Source of the DNA: Acidimicrobiales bacterium
GTDB taxonomy: Bacteria; Actinomycetota; Acidimicrobiia; Acidimicrobiales; VFJN01
DNA length: 5,108 nt
Direction of reading: 5' to 3'
Assembly (NCBI GenBank): GCA_016936035.1
Contig: JAFGPU010000139.1
Span: 1 to 5,108, forward strand
Of this stretch, positions 1 to 4,829 are shown one piece after another. The position numbers and the translations under genes are program-made. Every line of letters starts with the position of its first letter. The first letter of the stretch is position 1. Under the pieces are notes generated by a model. It saw nothing but the letters and a program-made list of their open reading frames with translations, was not told the DNA's origin and made no database searches.

Positions 1-90
1 AAGAACAAGGTGAACGACCGCGAGCGCATCGAGATGAAGAAGTACTGCCGGTGGGAGCGTCAGCACACGGTCCACAAGGAGACCCGCTGA
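1..90 (+). CDS. rpmG: Ribosomal protein bL33, C-terminal part
   Basis: This is the 3' end of a gene that starts before the window; 29 codons and a TGA stop are visible. The ending, with KKYC followed by QHTVHKETR, is the characteristic C-terminus of bL33, a small (about 50-55 residue) protein of the large ribosomal subunit near the E site. The N-terminal half is missing, so the start and the first possible zinc-ligand pair cannot be seen. In the visible part only one cysteine remains (YCRWER) where zinc-binding bL33 forms have a CxxC pair, so this copy probably belongs to the zinc-independent type. That reading comes from family knowledge, not from a structure. In actinobacteria rpmG commonly lies shortly upstream of secE-nusG, which fits this location. 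A strong hairpin follows 55 nt after the stop. Confidence 0.9.
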   Translation, partial: KNKVNDRERIEMKKYCRWERQHTVHKETR

Positions 91-145
91 CAGGACGCCG
101 CACCTGCGGGTGTGGCCCGGTGCCCGACCGGCAGAGCACGATCCA

Positions 146-175
146 CGACGACCCCGCCCGACGGCGGGGTCGTCG
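146..175 (+). terminator. Perfect 13-bp hairpin, probable rpmG terminator
   Basis: The arm at 146-158 is exactly complementary to 163-175, leaving a four-base loop (CGAC, 159-162). The stem is almost all G-C. It lies between rpmG and the sigma-factor gene, where an end of transcription is expected. No T-run follows (the next bases are CCGTTGTCC), so it is a U-less terminator of the kind often seen in GC-rich actinobacteria, or a 3'-end-stabilising structure. The hairpin is seen directly; termination is inferred. Confidence 0.65.
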
Positions 176-253
176 CCGTTGTCCTGCGGCCCCGGGCACC
201 GGCCGACGAAACGGGGCGTAACACAATGCTCACGGGGGGAGTCGAAACCACCG

Positions 254-835
254 ATGCCACGTGAACCTGCACGTGACACGGCCGAACTGGTCACCGCTGC
301 CAAGGACGGTGACCGTGCGGCGTTCGACGAGCTCGTCCGCGTCACCCACGCGGACACGTACACGCTCGCCTACCGGTTGACGGGTGACGAGGAAGATGCG
401 AGAGACGTGGTGCAAGAGGCGTACCTGCGGGCCTATCGAGGGCTCAAGCGCTTCCGCGGCGAGGCGCAGTTCTCGACCTGGATGTACCGCATCACGGCCA
501 ACTGCGCGGCCACCCACCTGGGCCGGCGCGCCCGCAACCGGCACGACGACCTCGACGAGGCGGCGACCGTGGTCGACGCCCACCCCGACCACGACCCCCA
601 GCTGCGGGCCGACGCCGACGATCTCCGCAGCCGGCTCCGGGTCGCCCTCGAAGGCCTGCCGCCACGCCTGCGGGCCGTCGTCGTGCTCCGCGACGTCTAC
701 GACCTGCCGCACGAGGCCATCGCCTCGGAGCTCGGCATCTCCGAGTCCGCGGCCAAGGTTCGCCTGCACAGGGCGCGCCACAAGCTCCGCGATCAGCTCT
801 TTCCCCGCCGCGACGGAGAGTCACGTGCGGTCTGA
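254..835 (+). CDS. ECF (extracytoplasmic function) RNA polymerase sigma factor
   Basis: This 193-residue protein has the two-domain layout of group 4 (ECF) sigma-70 factors, which direct RNA polymerase to stress- or envelope-response promoters. Sigma-2 spans about residues 20-95: the DARDVVQEAYLRAY core-binding helix (48-61) is followed by the promoter-melting and -10-reading segment containing FSTWMYRIT (73-81). Sigma-4 spans about 124-182, with LPPRLRAVVVLRDVYD (135-150) and the helix-turn-helix LPHEAIASELGISESAAKVR (151-170) that would read the -35 element. The acidic linker between them (98-122) has no sigma-3 domain, as expected for ECFs. ATG 254 is chosen because a purine-rich GGGGGGAG lies at 234-241 and homology begins soon after it; the frame stays open upstream to 110, but that stretch reads as non-conserved and covers the terminator hairpin. 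A probable anti-sigma gene begins 23 nt after the stop. The regulon and ECF group cannot be assigned from sequence reading alone. Confidence 0.93.
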   Translation: MPREPARDTAELVTAAKDGDRAAFDELVRVTHADTYTLAYRLTGDEEDARDVVQEAYLRAYRGLKRFRGEAQFSTWMYRITANCAATHLGRRARNRHDDLDEAATVVDAHPDHDPQLRADADDLRSRLRVALEGLPPRLRAVVVLRDVYDLPHEAIASELGISESAAKVRLHRARHKLRDQLFPRRDGESRAV

Positions 836-858
836 TACGACCACGGGAGGTGGTCACC

Positions 859-1218
859 GTGCAGTGTGAGGACATGACGGAGGCGCTCGCCGCGACCGCG
901 GAGGGCGACGCCCACCTCAGCCGTTCGCAGCGTCGCCACGTCGAGCGGTGCCTGCGGTGCCAGGCCGAGGTCGTGCAGTACCGCAAGCTGCTGCGCACGA
1001 TGCGCACCTTGCGCACCGACGTGCTCGAGCCGGCGCCCGGGCTGCTGGCCGACGTGCTCGCCAACCTCGAAGAGGCGGGCGAGCGCCACGCCATCCGCTC
1101 GATGCTGTCGGGGCGCCGCATCGCCTACCTCGGTGGGCTGGCCGCCGCCACCGCCGCGGGCGCGGCCGGCGCCATCGTCTACGCCAGCCGCACGCGCCGC
1201 ACGCGACTGGCGGGTTGA
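859..1218 (+). CDS. Putative anti-sigma factor, zinc-finger (HC2 type) with one membrane helix
   Basis: This 119-residue product has a ligand pattern of Cys3, then His27-x3-Cys31-x2-Cys34 (HVERCLRC), as in the zinc-binding anti-sigma (ZAS / zf-HC2) domain that wraps around its cognate ECF sigma factor. After a basic, helical stretch (38-87) comes one hydrophobic Ala/Gly-rich segment, about residues 88-108 (starting IAYLGGLAAA), and a short Arg-rich tail (SRTRRTRLAG). The gene sits 23 nt after the sigma gene, the usual arrangement for a sigma/anti-sigma pair and the main support for the role. GTG 859 is preferred: the GGGAGG at 845-850 gives about 8 nt spacing, and Cys3 is kept. GTG 850 overlaps that ribosome-binding site; ATG 874 would lose Cys3. 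No extracytoplasmic sensor domain is present. It could instead be an unrelated small zinc-finger membrane protein, but this is less likely. Confidence 0.8.
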   Translation: MQCEDMTEALAATAEGDAHLSRSQRRHVERCLRCQAEVVQYRKLLRTMRTLRTDVLEPAPGLLADVLANLEEAGERHAIRSMLSGRRIAYLGGLAAATAAGAAGAIVYASRTRRTRLAG

Positions 1219-1228
1219 GTCGCACGGA

Positions 1229-1263
1229 GGGGCCGGCACCGGCGTGAGCGGCCGCGCGGCCCC
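1229..1263 (+). terminator. GC-rich inverted repeat after the anti-sigma gene, possible terminator
   Basis: GGGGCCG at 1229-1235 is exactly complementary to CGGCCCC at 1257-1263, enclosing 21 nt that are themselves GC-rich and could fold further. It starts 11 nt after the anti-sigma stop and lies before the tRNA promoter-like sequence, so it could separate the two transcription units. Only a short TTT (1272-1274) follows at a distance, so a classical intrinsic terminator is not shown. Confidence 0.4.
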
Positions 1264-1272
1264 CCAACGCCT

Positions 1273-1303
1273 TTGTCCTGGCCTGTCGGCGAAGGGATAG
1301 GCT
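1273..1303 (+). promoter_or_regulatory. Candidate sigma-70-type promoter for trnW-secE-nusG
   Basis: TTGTCC (1273-1278) resembles a -35 element and TAGGCT (1298-1303) matches the TAnnnT pattern of actinobacterial -10 elements. The 19-bp spacing is slightly long. Transcription would begin around 1310, about a dozen bases before the mature tRNA 5' end at 1322. Position and pattern are supportive; no other promoter candidate was seen in the gap. Confidence 0.45.
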
Positions 1304-1321
1304 GTCCCGGTTCACCCCCAA

Positions 1322-1394
<73 letters not shown>

Positions 1395-1434
1395 CTCCTT
1401 TTTCGTTCCTGACCTCCCATCCGAGGGTCTCGCC

Positions 1435-1740
1435 ATGGCGATGAACCGACAGCAGAAGCGCATGATGCAGAAGCAGGGCCAGCTGGGCGCCGACGGCGCA
1501 CCCGCGGCCCGCAAGCGTCCTGCGCCCCAGGCGCCCCGCCCGGGCAAGGAGGAGCGCACCGGCCCGGTGCAGTTCCTGCGTGAGGTGCGGGGTGAGCTGC
1601 GCAAGGTCGCCTGGCCCTCCCGACCCGAGGTCATCAACTACTCGATCGTCGTGCTCATCACGGTGGTCATATTGACGGCCTACATCGCTACCCTCGACTT
1701 CGCCTTCGGCGAAGCCGTGTTCAAGCTGTTCGAACGATGA
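1435..1740 (+). CDS. secE: Preprotein translocase subunit SecE
   Basis: This 101-residue protein is the small essential subunit that clamps SecY in the SecYEG translocon of the plasma membrane. The conserved cytoplasmic amphipathic helix and its hinge are clear: FLREVRGELRKVAWPSRPEV (residues 47-66), with the near-invariant VAWPSR. It is followed by the single transmembrane helix, about 69-87 (YSIVVLITVVILTAYIATL). This is the one-helix form typical of most bacteria, unlike the three-helix E. coli protein. The N-terminal 45 residues are basic and rich in Gln, Ala and Pro, as is common in actinobacteria. ATG 1435 has a GAGGG ribosome-binding site at 1423-1427 with 7 nt spacing; ATG 1441 is an alternative two codons in. 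The frame is open further upstream, but there it runs through the tRNA and is not coding. The stop overlaps the nusG start (ATGA). Confidence 0.97.
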   Translation: MAMNRQQKRMMQKQGQLGADGAPAARKRPAPQAPRPGKEERTGPVQFLREVRGELRKVAWPSRPEVINYSIVVLITVVILTAYIATLDFAFGEAVFKLFER

Positions 1741-2582
1741 GTGACATCGAGACCAATGACGCAAGCGACGAGCCCGTGACCGCGGATCCCTCCACGGTCG
1801 ACGAGGGCGCGCCCACACGCACCGATCCCGACGAGGCAGCGGTCGAGGCCGCCACCGCCGACGAGGCGGTGGTCGAGCAGGCCGCCGGAGAGGGTGGCGA
1901 TACCGATGCCCAGGCGGCCGACGTCACCCAGGCGGGCGACACCGCCGAGGCGGGCGACGCCGATGCCGGCGAGGGCGGTGCCGAGGTCGTCACCGACGAC
2001 GAGCTGCTCGAGCAGCCGCCCGTCGTCGACAATCCCTTCACCCGGCCCGGCCGGTGGTTCGTCGTGCACACGCAGTCGGGCTACGAGAAGAAGGTCAAGC
2101 AGAACCTCGAGGCCCGCATCCACTCGATGAACGCCGAAGAGGCCGTGTACGAGGTCGTCATCCCCATGGAGGACTACGTCGACTTCAAGAACGGCAAGCG
2201 CGTCGTCAACCAGCGCAAGATGTTCCCGGGCTACCTGCTGGTGCGGGCCGACCTCGACGACACGGCGTGGTCCGTCATCCGCAACACGCCTGGGGTCACC
2301 GGGTTCGTCGGCCAGGGCGCGAAGCCGTCGCCGCTGCCGCGGCGCGACGTCGAGGCCTTCCTCATGCCCAAGGGCGGCGAGGAGCAGGTCGCCACGCGGG
2401 CCAAGCCCCGGCTCGAGTACGAGATGGGCGAGACGGTGCGGGTCAAGGAAGGCCCGTTCGCCGACTTCTCGGGCGAGGTCATCGAGATCAACGAGGACCA
2501 GCTCAGGCTCAAGGTGCTGGTCAACATCTTCGGTCGCGAGACGCCGGTCGAGCTCGAGTTCAGCAAGGTCGCCAAGCTCTGA
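1737..2582 (+). CDS. nusG: Transcription termination/antitermination factor NusG
   Basis: NusG binds RNA polymerase, modulates pausing and links it to Rho or to ribosomal protein S10. The 281-residue product has three parts. Residues 1 to about 103 are a low-complexity, strongly acidic, Ala/Asp/Glu-rich extension. The NGN domain follows at about 105-212, with RWFVVHTQSGYEKKVKQNL (106-124), the IPMEDY strand, and RKMFPGYLLVRADLDD (160-175), which carries the conserved FPGY motif. The KOW domain is at about 228-281 (MGETVRVKEGPFADFSGEV and VNIFGRETPVEL). E. coli NusG is about 181 residues, so the excess is all N-terminal; acidic extensions are common in actinobacterial NusG. The ATG overlaps the secE stop by 4 nt, which implies translational coupling and fixes the start. 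Residues 59-76 are three tandem hexapeptides. Confidence 0.97.
   Translation: MSDIETNDASDEPVTADPSTVDEGAPTRTDPDEAAVEAATADEAVVEQAAGEGGDTDAQAADVTQAGDTAEAGDADAGEGGAEVVTDDELLEQPPVVDNPFTRPGRWFVVHTQSGYEKKVKQNLEARIHSMNAEEAVYEVVIPMEDYVDFKNGKRVVNQRKMFPGYLLVRADLDDTAWSVIRNTPGVTGFVGQGAKPSPLPRRDVEAFLMPKGGEEQVATRAKPRLEYEMGETVRVKEGPFADFSGEVIEINEDQLRLKVLVNIFGRETPVELEFSKVAKL
1911..1964 (+). repeat. Three tandem 18-bp in-frame repeats in the NusG extension
   Basis: Three head-to-tail 18-bp units encode QAADVT, QAGDTA and EAGDAD (NusG residues 59-76), with consensus [QE]A[AG]Dxx. Units two and three share an exact 11-bp core, AGGCGGGCGAC, at 1930-1940 and 1948-1958; compared from that core onward they match at 15 of 18 bases. 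Unit one is more diverged. The unit length is a multiple of three, so gain or loss would keep the reading frame. This looks like slippage-type expansion inside a disordered acidic region. Confidence 0.7.
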
Positions 2583-2589
2583 TCACCCG

Positions 2590-2607
2590 CCGGGCCCAGC
2601 GGCCCGG
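2590..2607 (+). other. 7-bp hairpin just after nusG, possible terminator or attenuator
   Basis: CCGGGCC (2590-2596) pairs exactly with GGCCCGG (2601-2607) around the loop CAGC. It starts 7 nt after the nusG stop. There is no T-run after it. It could cause partial termination or protect the secE-nusG mRNA 3' end before rplK; a weaker alternative hairpin (GCAGC/GCTGC, 2622-2635) follows. Confidence 0.4.
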
Positions 2608-2675
2608 TCGTCGACTGGCACGCAGCGCGGGCTGCGAGCCAAACTTGTCGGTCGCGTCTGACGCCCCCACCCCTC

Positions 2676-2703
2676 GGGTCGTGGCGGACATGGCGTCCGA
2701 CCC
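2676..2703 (+). promoter_or_regulatory. Bulged hairpin in the rplK leader, candidate L1 autoregulatory site
   Basis: GGGTCG (2676-2681) pairs with CGACCC (2698-2703). After an unpaired TGGCG on the 5' side (2682-2686), GAC (2687-2689) pairs with GTC (2695-2697) around ATGGC. Two short helices joined by an asymmetric loop is the general shape of known L1 binding sites on mRNA, and L1 represses rplK-rplA from this leader in E. coli. An alternative simple 5-bp stem (CGGAC/GTCCG) uses the same bases. The fold is visible; the L1 role is inference only. Confidence 0.25.
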
Positions 2704-2727
2704 CCACGTTCTTTCGAGAGGAATCCC

Positions 2728-3153
2728 ATGGCCAAGAAGAAGGTGCTGGCCGTCGTCAAGATCCAGATCCCCGCCGGGCAGGCCACGCCTGCACCCCCGG
2801 TGGGCACCGCGCTGGGTCCCCACGGCGTCGCCATCATGGATTTCTGCAAGGCCTACAACGCGCAGACCGAGTCCCAGCGGGGCACCATCGTCCCCGTCGA
2901 GATCACGGTGTTCGAGGACCGCTCGTTCACGTTCATCCTCAAGACGCCGCCCACGCCCGTGCTGCTGCGCGAGGCCGCCGGCATCGACAAGGCGTCGCAG
3001 ACGCCGGGCCGCGAGTCGGCCGGCAAGGTCACCGACGACCAGGTCGAGGAGATCGCGAAGATCAAGATGCCCGACCTGAACGCCTACGACCTCGAGTCGG
3101 CCAAGGCCCAGGTGGCCGGCACGGCCCGGTCGATGGGCATCGAGGTCGGCTGA
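2728..3153 (+). CDS. rplK: Ribosomal protein uL11
   Basis: uL11 sits at the base of the ribosomal stalk, binds the GTPase-associated 23S rRNA region, takes part in factor-dependent GTP hydrolysis and is needed for RelA activation. The 141-residue length is typical. The N-terminal domain has the family signature [16 protein letters not shown] (residues 15-30), whose prolines (P21, P23, P24) lie in the thiostrepton-binding face, then [13 protein letters not shown] (33-45). The C-terminal RNA-binding domain runs from about residue 73, with [14 protein letters not shown] and the final [17 protein letters not shown]. The segment [10 protein letters not shown] differs from the more usual GQxGVNIMEF. 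ATG 2728 has a GAGAGGA ribosome-binding site at 2716-2722. It lies 145 nt after nusG and 73 nt before rplA, the standard order. Confidence 0.97.
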   Translation: MAKKKVLAVVKIQIPAGQATPAPPVGTALGPHGVAIMDFCKAYNAQTESQRGTIVPVEITVFEDRSFTFILKTPPTPVLLREAAGIDKASQTPGRESAGKVTDDQVEEIAKIKMPDLNAYDLESAKAQVAGTARSMGIEVG

Positions 3154-3226
3154 CAGCCGTCCCACCCCCAGGCTGGACCGGGAGCACCTCGCCCGGCCGC
3201 CTCCACCACCACCGAGGGAGCCGAAC

Positions 3227-3943
3227 ATGGCACAAGGCAAGAAGTACCGCGACGCGACCAAGCGCTTCGACAACGACCGGCTGCACACGCCCGCAGAGGC
3301 GATCGACCTGGTCACCTCGCTGGCCAAGGCCAACTTCGACGAGACGGTCGAGCTGGTCGTGCGCCTGGGTGTCGATCCCCGCAAGGCCGATCAGATCGTC
3401 CGGGGCACGGTCGCACTGCCCTCCGGCACGGGCAAGGACGTCCGCGTCGCCGTGTTCGCAGCCGGCGAGGCGGCCGCGGCCGCCCGCGAGGCCGGGGCGG
3501 ACATCGTCGGGGCCGACGACCTCGCCTCCGAGATCGAGGGCGGCATGCTCGACTTCGACATCACCATCGCCACCCCCGACCTCATGCCCGTGGTCGGCCG
3601 GCTCGGCCGGGTGCTCGGCCCCCGGGGCCTGATGCCCAACCCCAAGTCGGGCACGGTCACCCCCGACGTCGCCAAGGCGGTGGGTGAGTTCAAGGGCGGC
3701 AAGGTCGAGTACCGCACCGACCGCTACGGCAACGTGGCCGTCCCCATCGGCAAGGCGTCGTTCACCTCGACCGCGCTGCTCGACAACTTCCGTGCCGTGG
3801 TCGACGAGCTCAACCGGGCCAAGCCCGCCTCGGCCAAGGGCCGGTACGTCAAGCGGGTCGGGGTCAGCTCGACGATGGGCCCCGGCATCAAGATCGATCC
3901 CGCCCGCCTGCGGCCGGGTGTCGACGAGGCCGTCTCCGCCTAG
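3227..3943 (+). CDS. rplA: Ribosomal protein uL1
   Basis: uL1 forms the mobile L1 stalk that guides deacylated tRNA out through the E site, and in many bacteria it represses its own rplK-rplA mRNA. The 238-residue product is of usual length. Domain I is made of the N-terminal part (about 1-68, with [20 protein letters not shown] at 41-60) and the C-terminal part (about 160-238). Domain II, about 69-159, carries the family signature, seen here as [20 protein letters not shown] (115-134) followed by [11 protein letters not shown]. The C-terminal [11 protein letters not shown] (214-224) is also conserved. ATG 3227 follows a GAGGGAG site (3214-3220) with 6 nt spacing. The 73-nt gap after rplK holds only weak 5-bp inverted repeats. 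The TAG stop is followed by the structured rplJ leader. Confidence 0.97.
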   Translation: MAQGKKYRDATKRFDNDRLHTPAEAIDLVTSLAKANFDETVELVVRLGVDPRKADQIVRGTVALPSGTGKDVRVAVFAAGEAAAAAREAGADIVGADDLASEIEGGMLDFDITIATPDLMPVVGRLGRVLGPRGLMPNPKSGTVTPDVAKAVGEFKGGKVEYRTDRYGNVAVPIGKASFTSTALLDNFRAVVDELNRAKPASAKGRYVKRVGVSSTMGPGIKIDPARLRPGVDEAVSA

Positions 3944-3994
3944 GAGCGTCCTCGGGGGCGGCCGCTAGGCTTCCCCCCGCAAGGCAACACCAAC

Positions 3995-4085
3995 TTCGCT
4001 CGCCGAAGACCTCCGGTGCCCCCAGGGGCTGAAAGGGCCAGCCGGCCCGCCCGAGCAGGCGGACTCTCCGAACACCTGCCGGTGT
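3995..4085 (+). ncRNA. L10 leader-like cis-regulatory RNA upstream of rplJ
   Basis: The 206-nt rplA-rplJ gap contains GCCGAAGACCTCCGGTGCC (4002-4020), which resembles the conserved 5' segment of the L10 leader (CCGAAGAC followed by a GGTG-containing strand). It continues with a hairpin GCCC/GGGC around CCAG (4018-4029), the purine-rich GAAAGGGCC, and a 3' half containing GAGCAGG (4053-4059) and CACCTGCC (4073-4080). GGTG at 4015-4018 can pair with CACC at 4073-4076 to close a junction. In several bacteria the L10-L12 complex binds this leader and represses rplJL. The assignment rests on position plus remembered motif similarity; the boundaries are approximate. Confidence 0.65.
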
Positions 4086-4133
4086 CCCACCGGCGCCGTG
4101 TGCGTGGGGCGTTCGCTGACACAGCGAGCGTCC
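4077..4133 (+). promoter_or_regulatory. Two consecutive hairpins between the L10 leader and the rplJ ribosome-binding site
   Basis: GCCGGTG (4078-4084) pairs exactly with CACCGGC (4088-4094); the bases overlap the 3' strand of the L10 leader, so the two folds compete. Next, 4107-4118 pairs with 4122-4133 in 12 consecutive pairs (two of them G-U) around loop ACA. This second stem ends 8 nt before the GAGAGGAGG ribosome-binding site of rplJ. No T-run follows, so control of translation or a U-less attenuator are both possible. Confidence 0.5.
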
Positions 4134-4155
4134 GAGCACATGAGAGGAGGTGTCG

Positions 4156-4734
4156 ATGGAGAACCCGAGACCGGAGAAGGTTGCCGTGGTGGACGAGGTG
4201 CGCGAGCGCTTCGACAAGACCAGCGCGGCCTTGTTGACCGAGTACCGCGGCCTGGACGTGTCCGCGCTGGGCGAGCTGCGCCGAGCGCTGCGCGACGCAG
4301 GTGGCGAGTACAAGATCTACAAGAACACCCTCGTGCGGTTCGCGGCCCGGGAAGCGGGCCTCGAGATCGACGACATGCTCACCGGCCCGACCGCCATCGC
4401 CTTCGTGGCCGAGCGCCCCGACGGCGAGCCCGGCGATGCGGTGATGGTGGCCAAGGCCCTGCGCGACTTCGCCAGGAACCACCCGGCGCTGGTCGTCAAG
4501 GGCGGCGTCATGGACAGCGCGTCGCTGTCCGCGGACGACGCCCGGGCCCTGGCAGATGTCGAGCCCCGCGAGGTGCTGCTGGCCAAGTTCGCCGGTGCGC
4601 TCGCTGCCCCCATGCAGCAGTTCGCCGGCCTGCTCGAGGCCCTGCCCCGCAACTTCGCCTACGGGCTGTCCGCCCTCATCGAGAAGGGCGGCGGCGTCGA
4701 GGACGCACCCACCGAGTCCAGCACGACGGCCTGA
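4156..4734 (+). CDS. rplJ: Ribosomal protein uL10 (stalk base)
   Basis: uL10 anchors the L12 dimers to the ribosome and binds the same 23S region as uL11. The product is 192 residues, somewhat longer than the usual 165-175. The N-terminal RNA-binding domain is recognisable by the [27 protein letters not shown] start (in pieces across residues 9-35) and [15 protein letters not shown], where the conserved KNTL motif sits. The C-terminal part, from about residue 140 ([20 protein letters not shown], then [20 protein letters not shown]), is the long helix that carries L12 dimers. A short polar tail rich in Gly, Ser and Thr ends the protein. ATG 4156 is chosen because GAGAGGAGG (4142-4150) lies 5 nt before it; the in-frame GTG 4150 falls inside that site. 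It is preceded by the L10-leader region and followed by rplL. Confidence 0.97.
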   Translation: MENPRPEKVAVVDEVRERFDKTSAALLTEYRGLDVSALGELRRALRDAGGEYKIYKNTLVRFAAREAGLEIDDMLTGPTAIAFVAERPDGEPGDAVMVAKALRDFARNHPALVVKGGVMDSASLSADDARALADVEPREVLLAKFAGALAAPMQQFAGLLEALPRNFAYGLSALIEKGGGVEDAPTESSTTA

Positions 4735-4762
4735 CGCCGTCGTTCCCATTCGACACGACACG

Positions 4763-4800
4763 CCGAGGCGTCCCAGGTGCCGGTGACGGCGCCGCCTCGG
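4763..4800 (+). promoter_or_regulatory. Bulged hairpin with GNRA tetraloop between rplJ and rplL
   Basis: The outer helix pairs 4763-4769 with 4794-4800 (7 bp). After a 6-nt bulge on the 5' side (4770-4775, GTCCCA) the inner helix pairs 4776-4782 with 4787-4793 (7 pairs, one G-U), closed by the loop GTGA, a GNRA-type tetraloop. It occupies most of the 95-nt rplJ-rplL gap and ends 14 nt before the rplL ribosome-binding site. It could shape the mRNA processing, stability or excess translation needed for L12; no T-run follows it, so full termination is unlikely. Confidence 0.5.
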
Positions 4801-4829
4801 AGTCGGCAGACAACGGAGAGAGACAGAAG

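Noticed and set aside
179..227. TTGTCC at 179-184 and CACAAT at 222-227 as a promoter for the sigma gene
   Set aside because: The spacing is far too long, and no ECF-type -35/-10 pair could be picked out with confidence in 176-253.
110..253. In-frame upstream extension of the sigma-factor reading frame to an ATG at 110
   Set aside because: It would add 48 Pro/Arg/Gly-rich residues unlike any sigma domain and would run across the 13-bp hairpin at 146-175. ATG 254 has a purine-rich site before it and begins close to the conserved domain.
3154..3226. Inverted repeats in the rplK-rplA gap
   Set aside because: They are only 5-bp stems with 9-12 nt loops, expected by chance in such GC-rich sequence.
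3954..3978. GGGGG/CCCCC inverted repeat just after rplA as a terminator
   Set aside because: It has only about 6 pairs and a 15-nt loop, has no T-run, and transcription must continue into rplJ in the usual operon.
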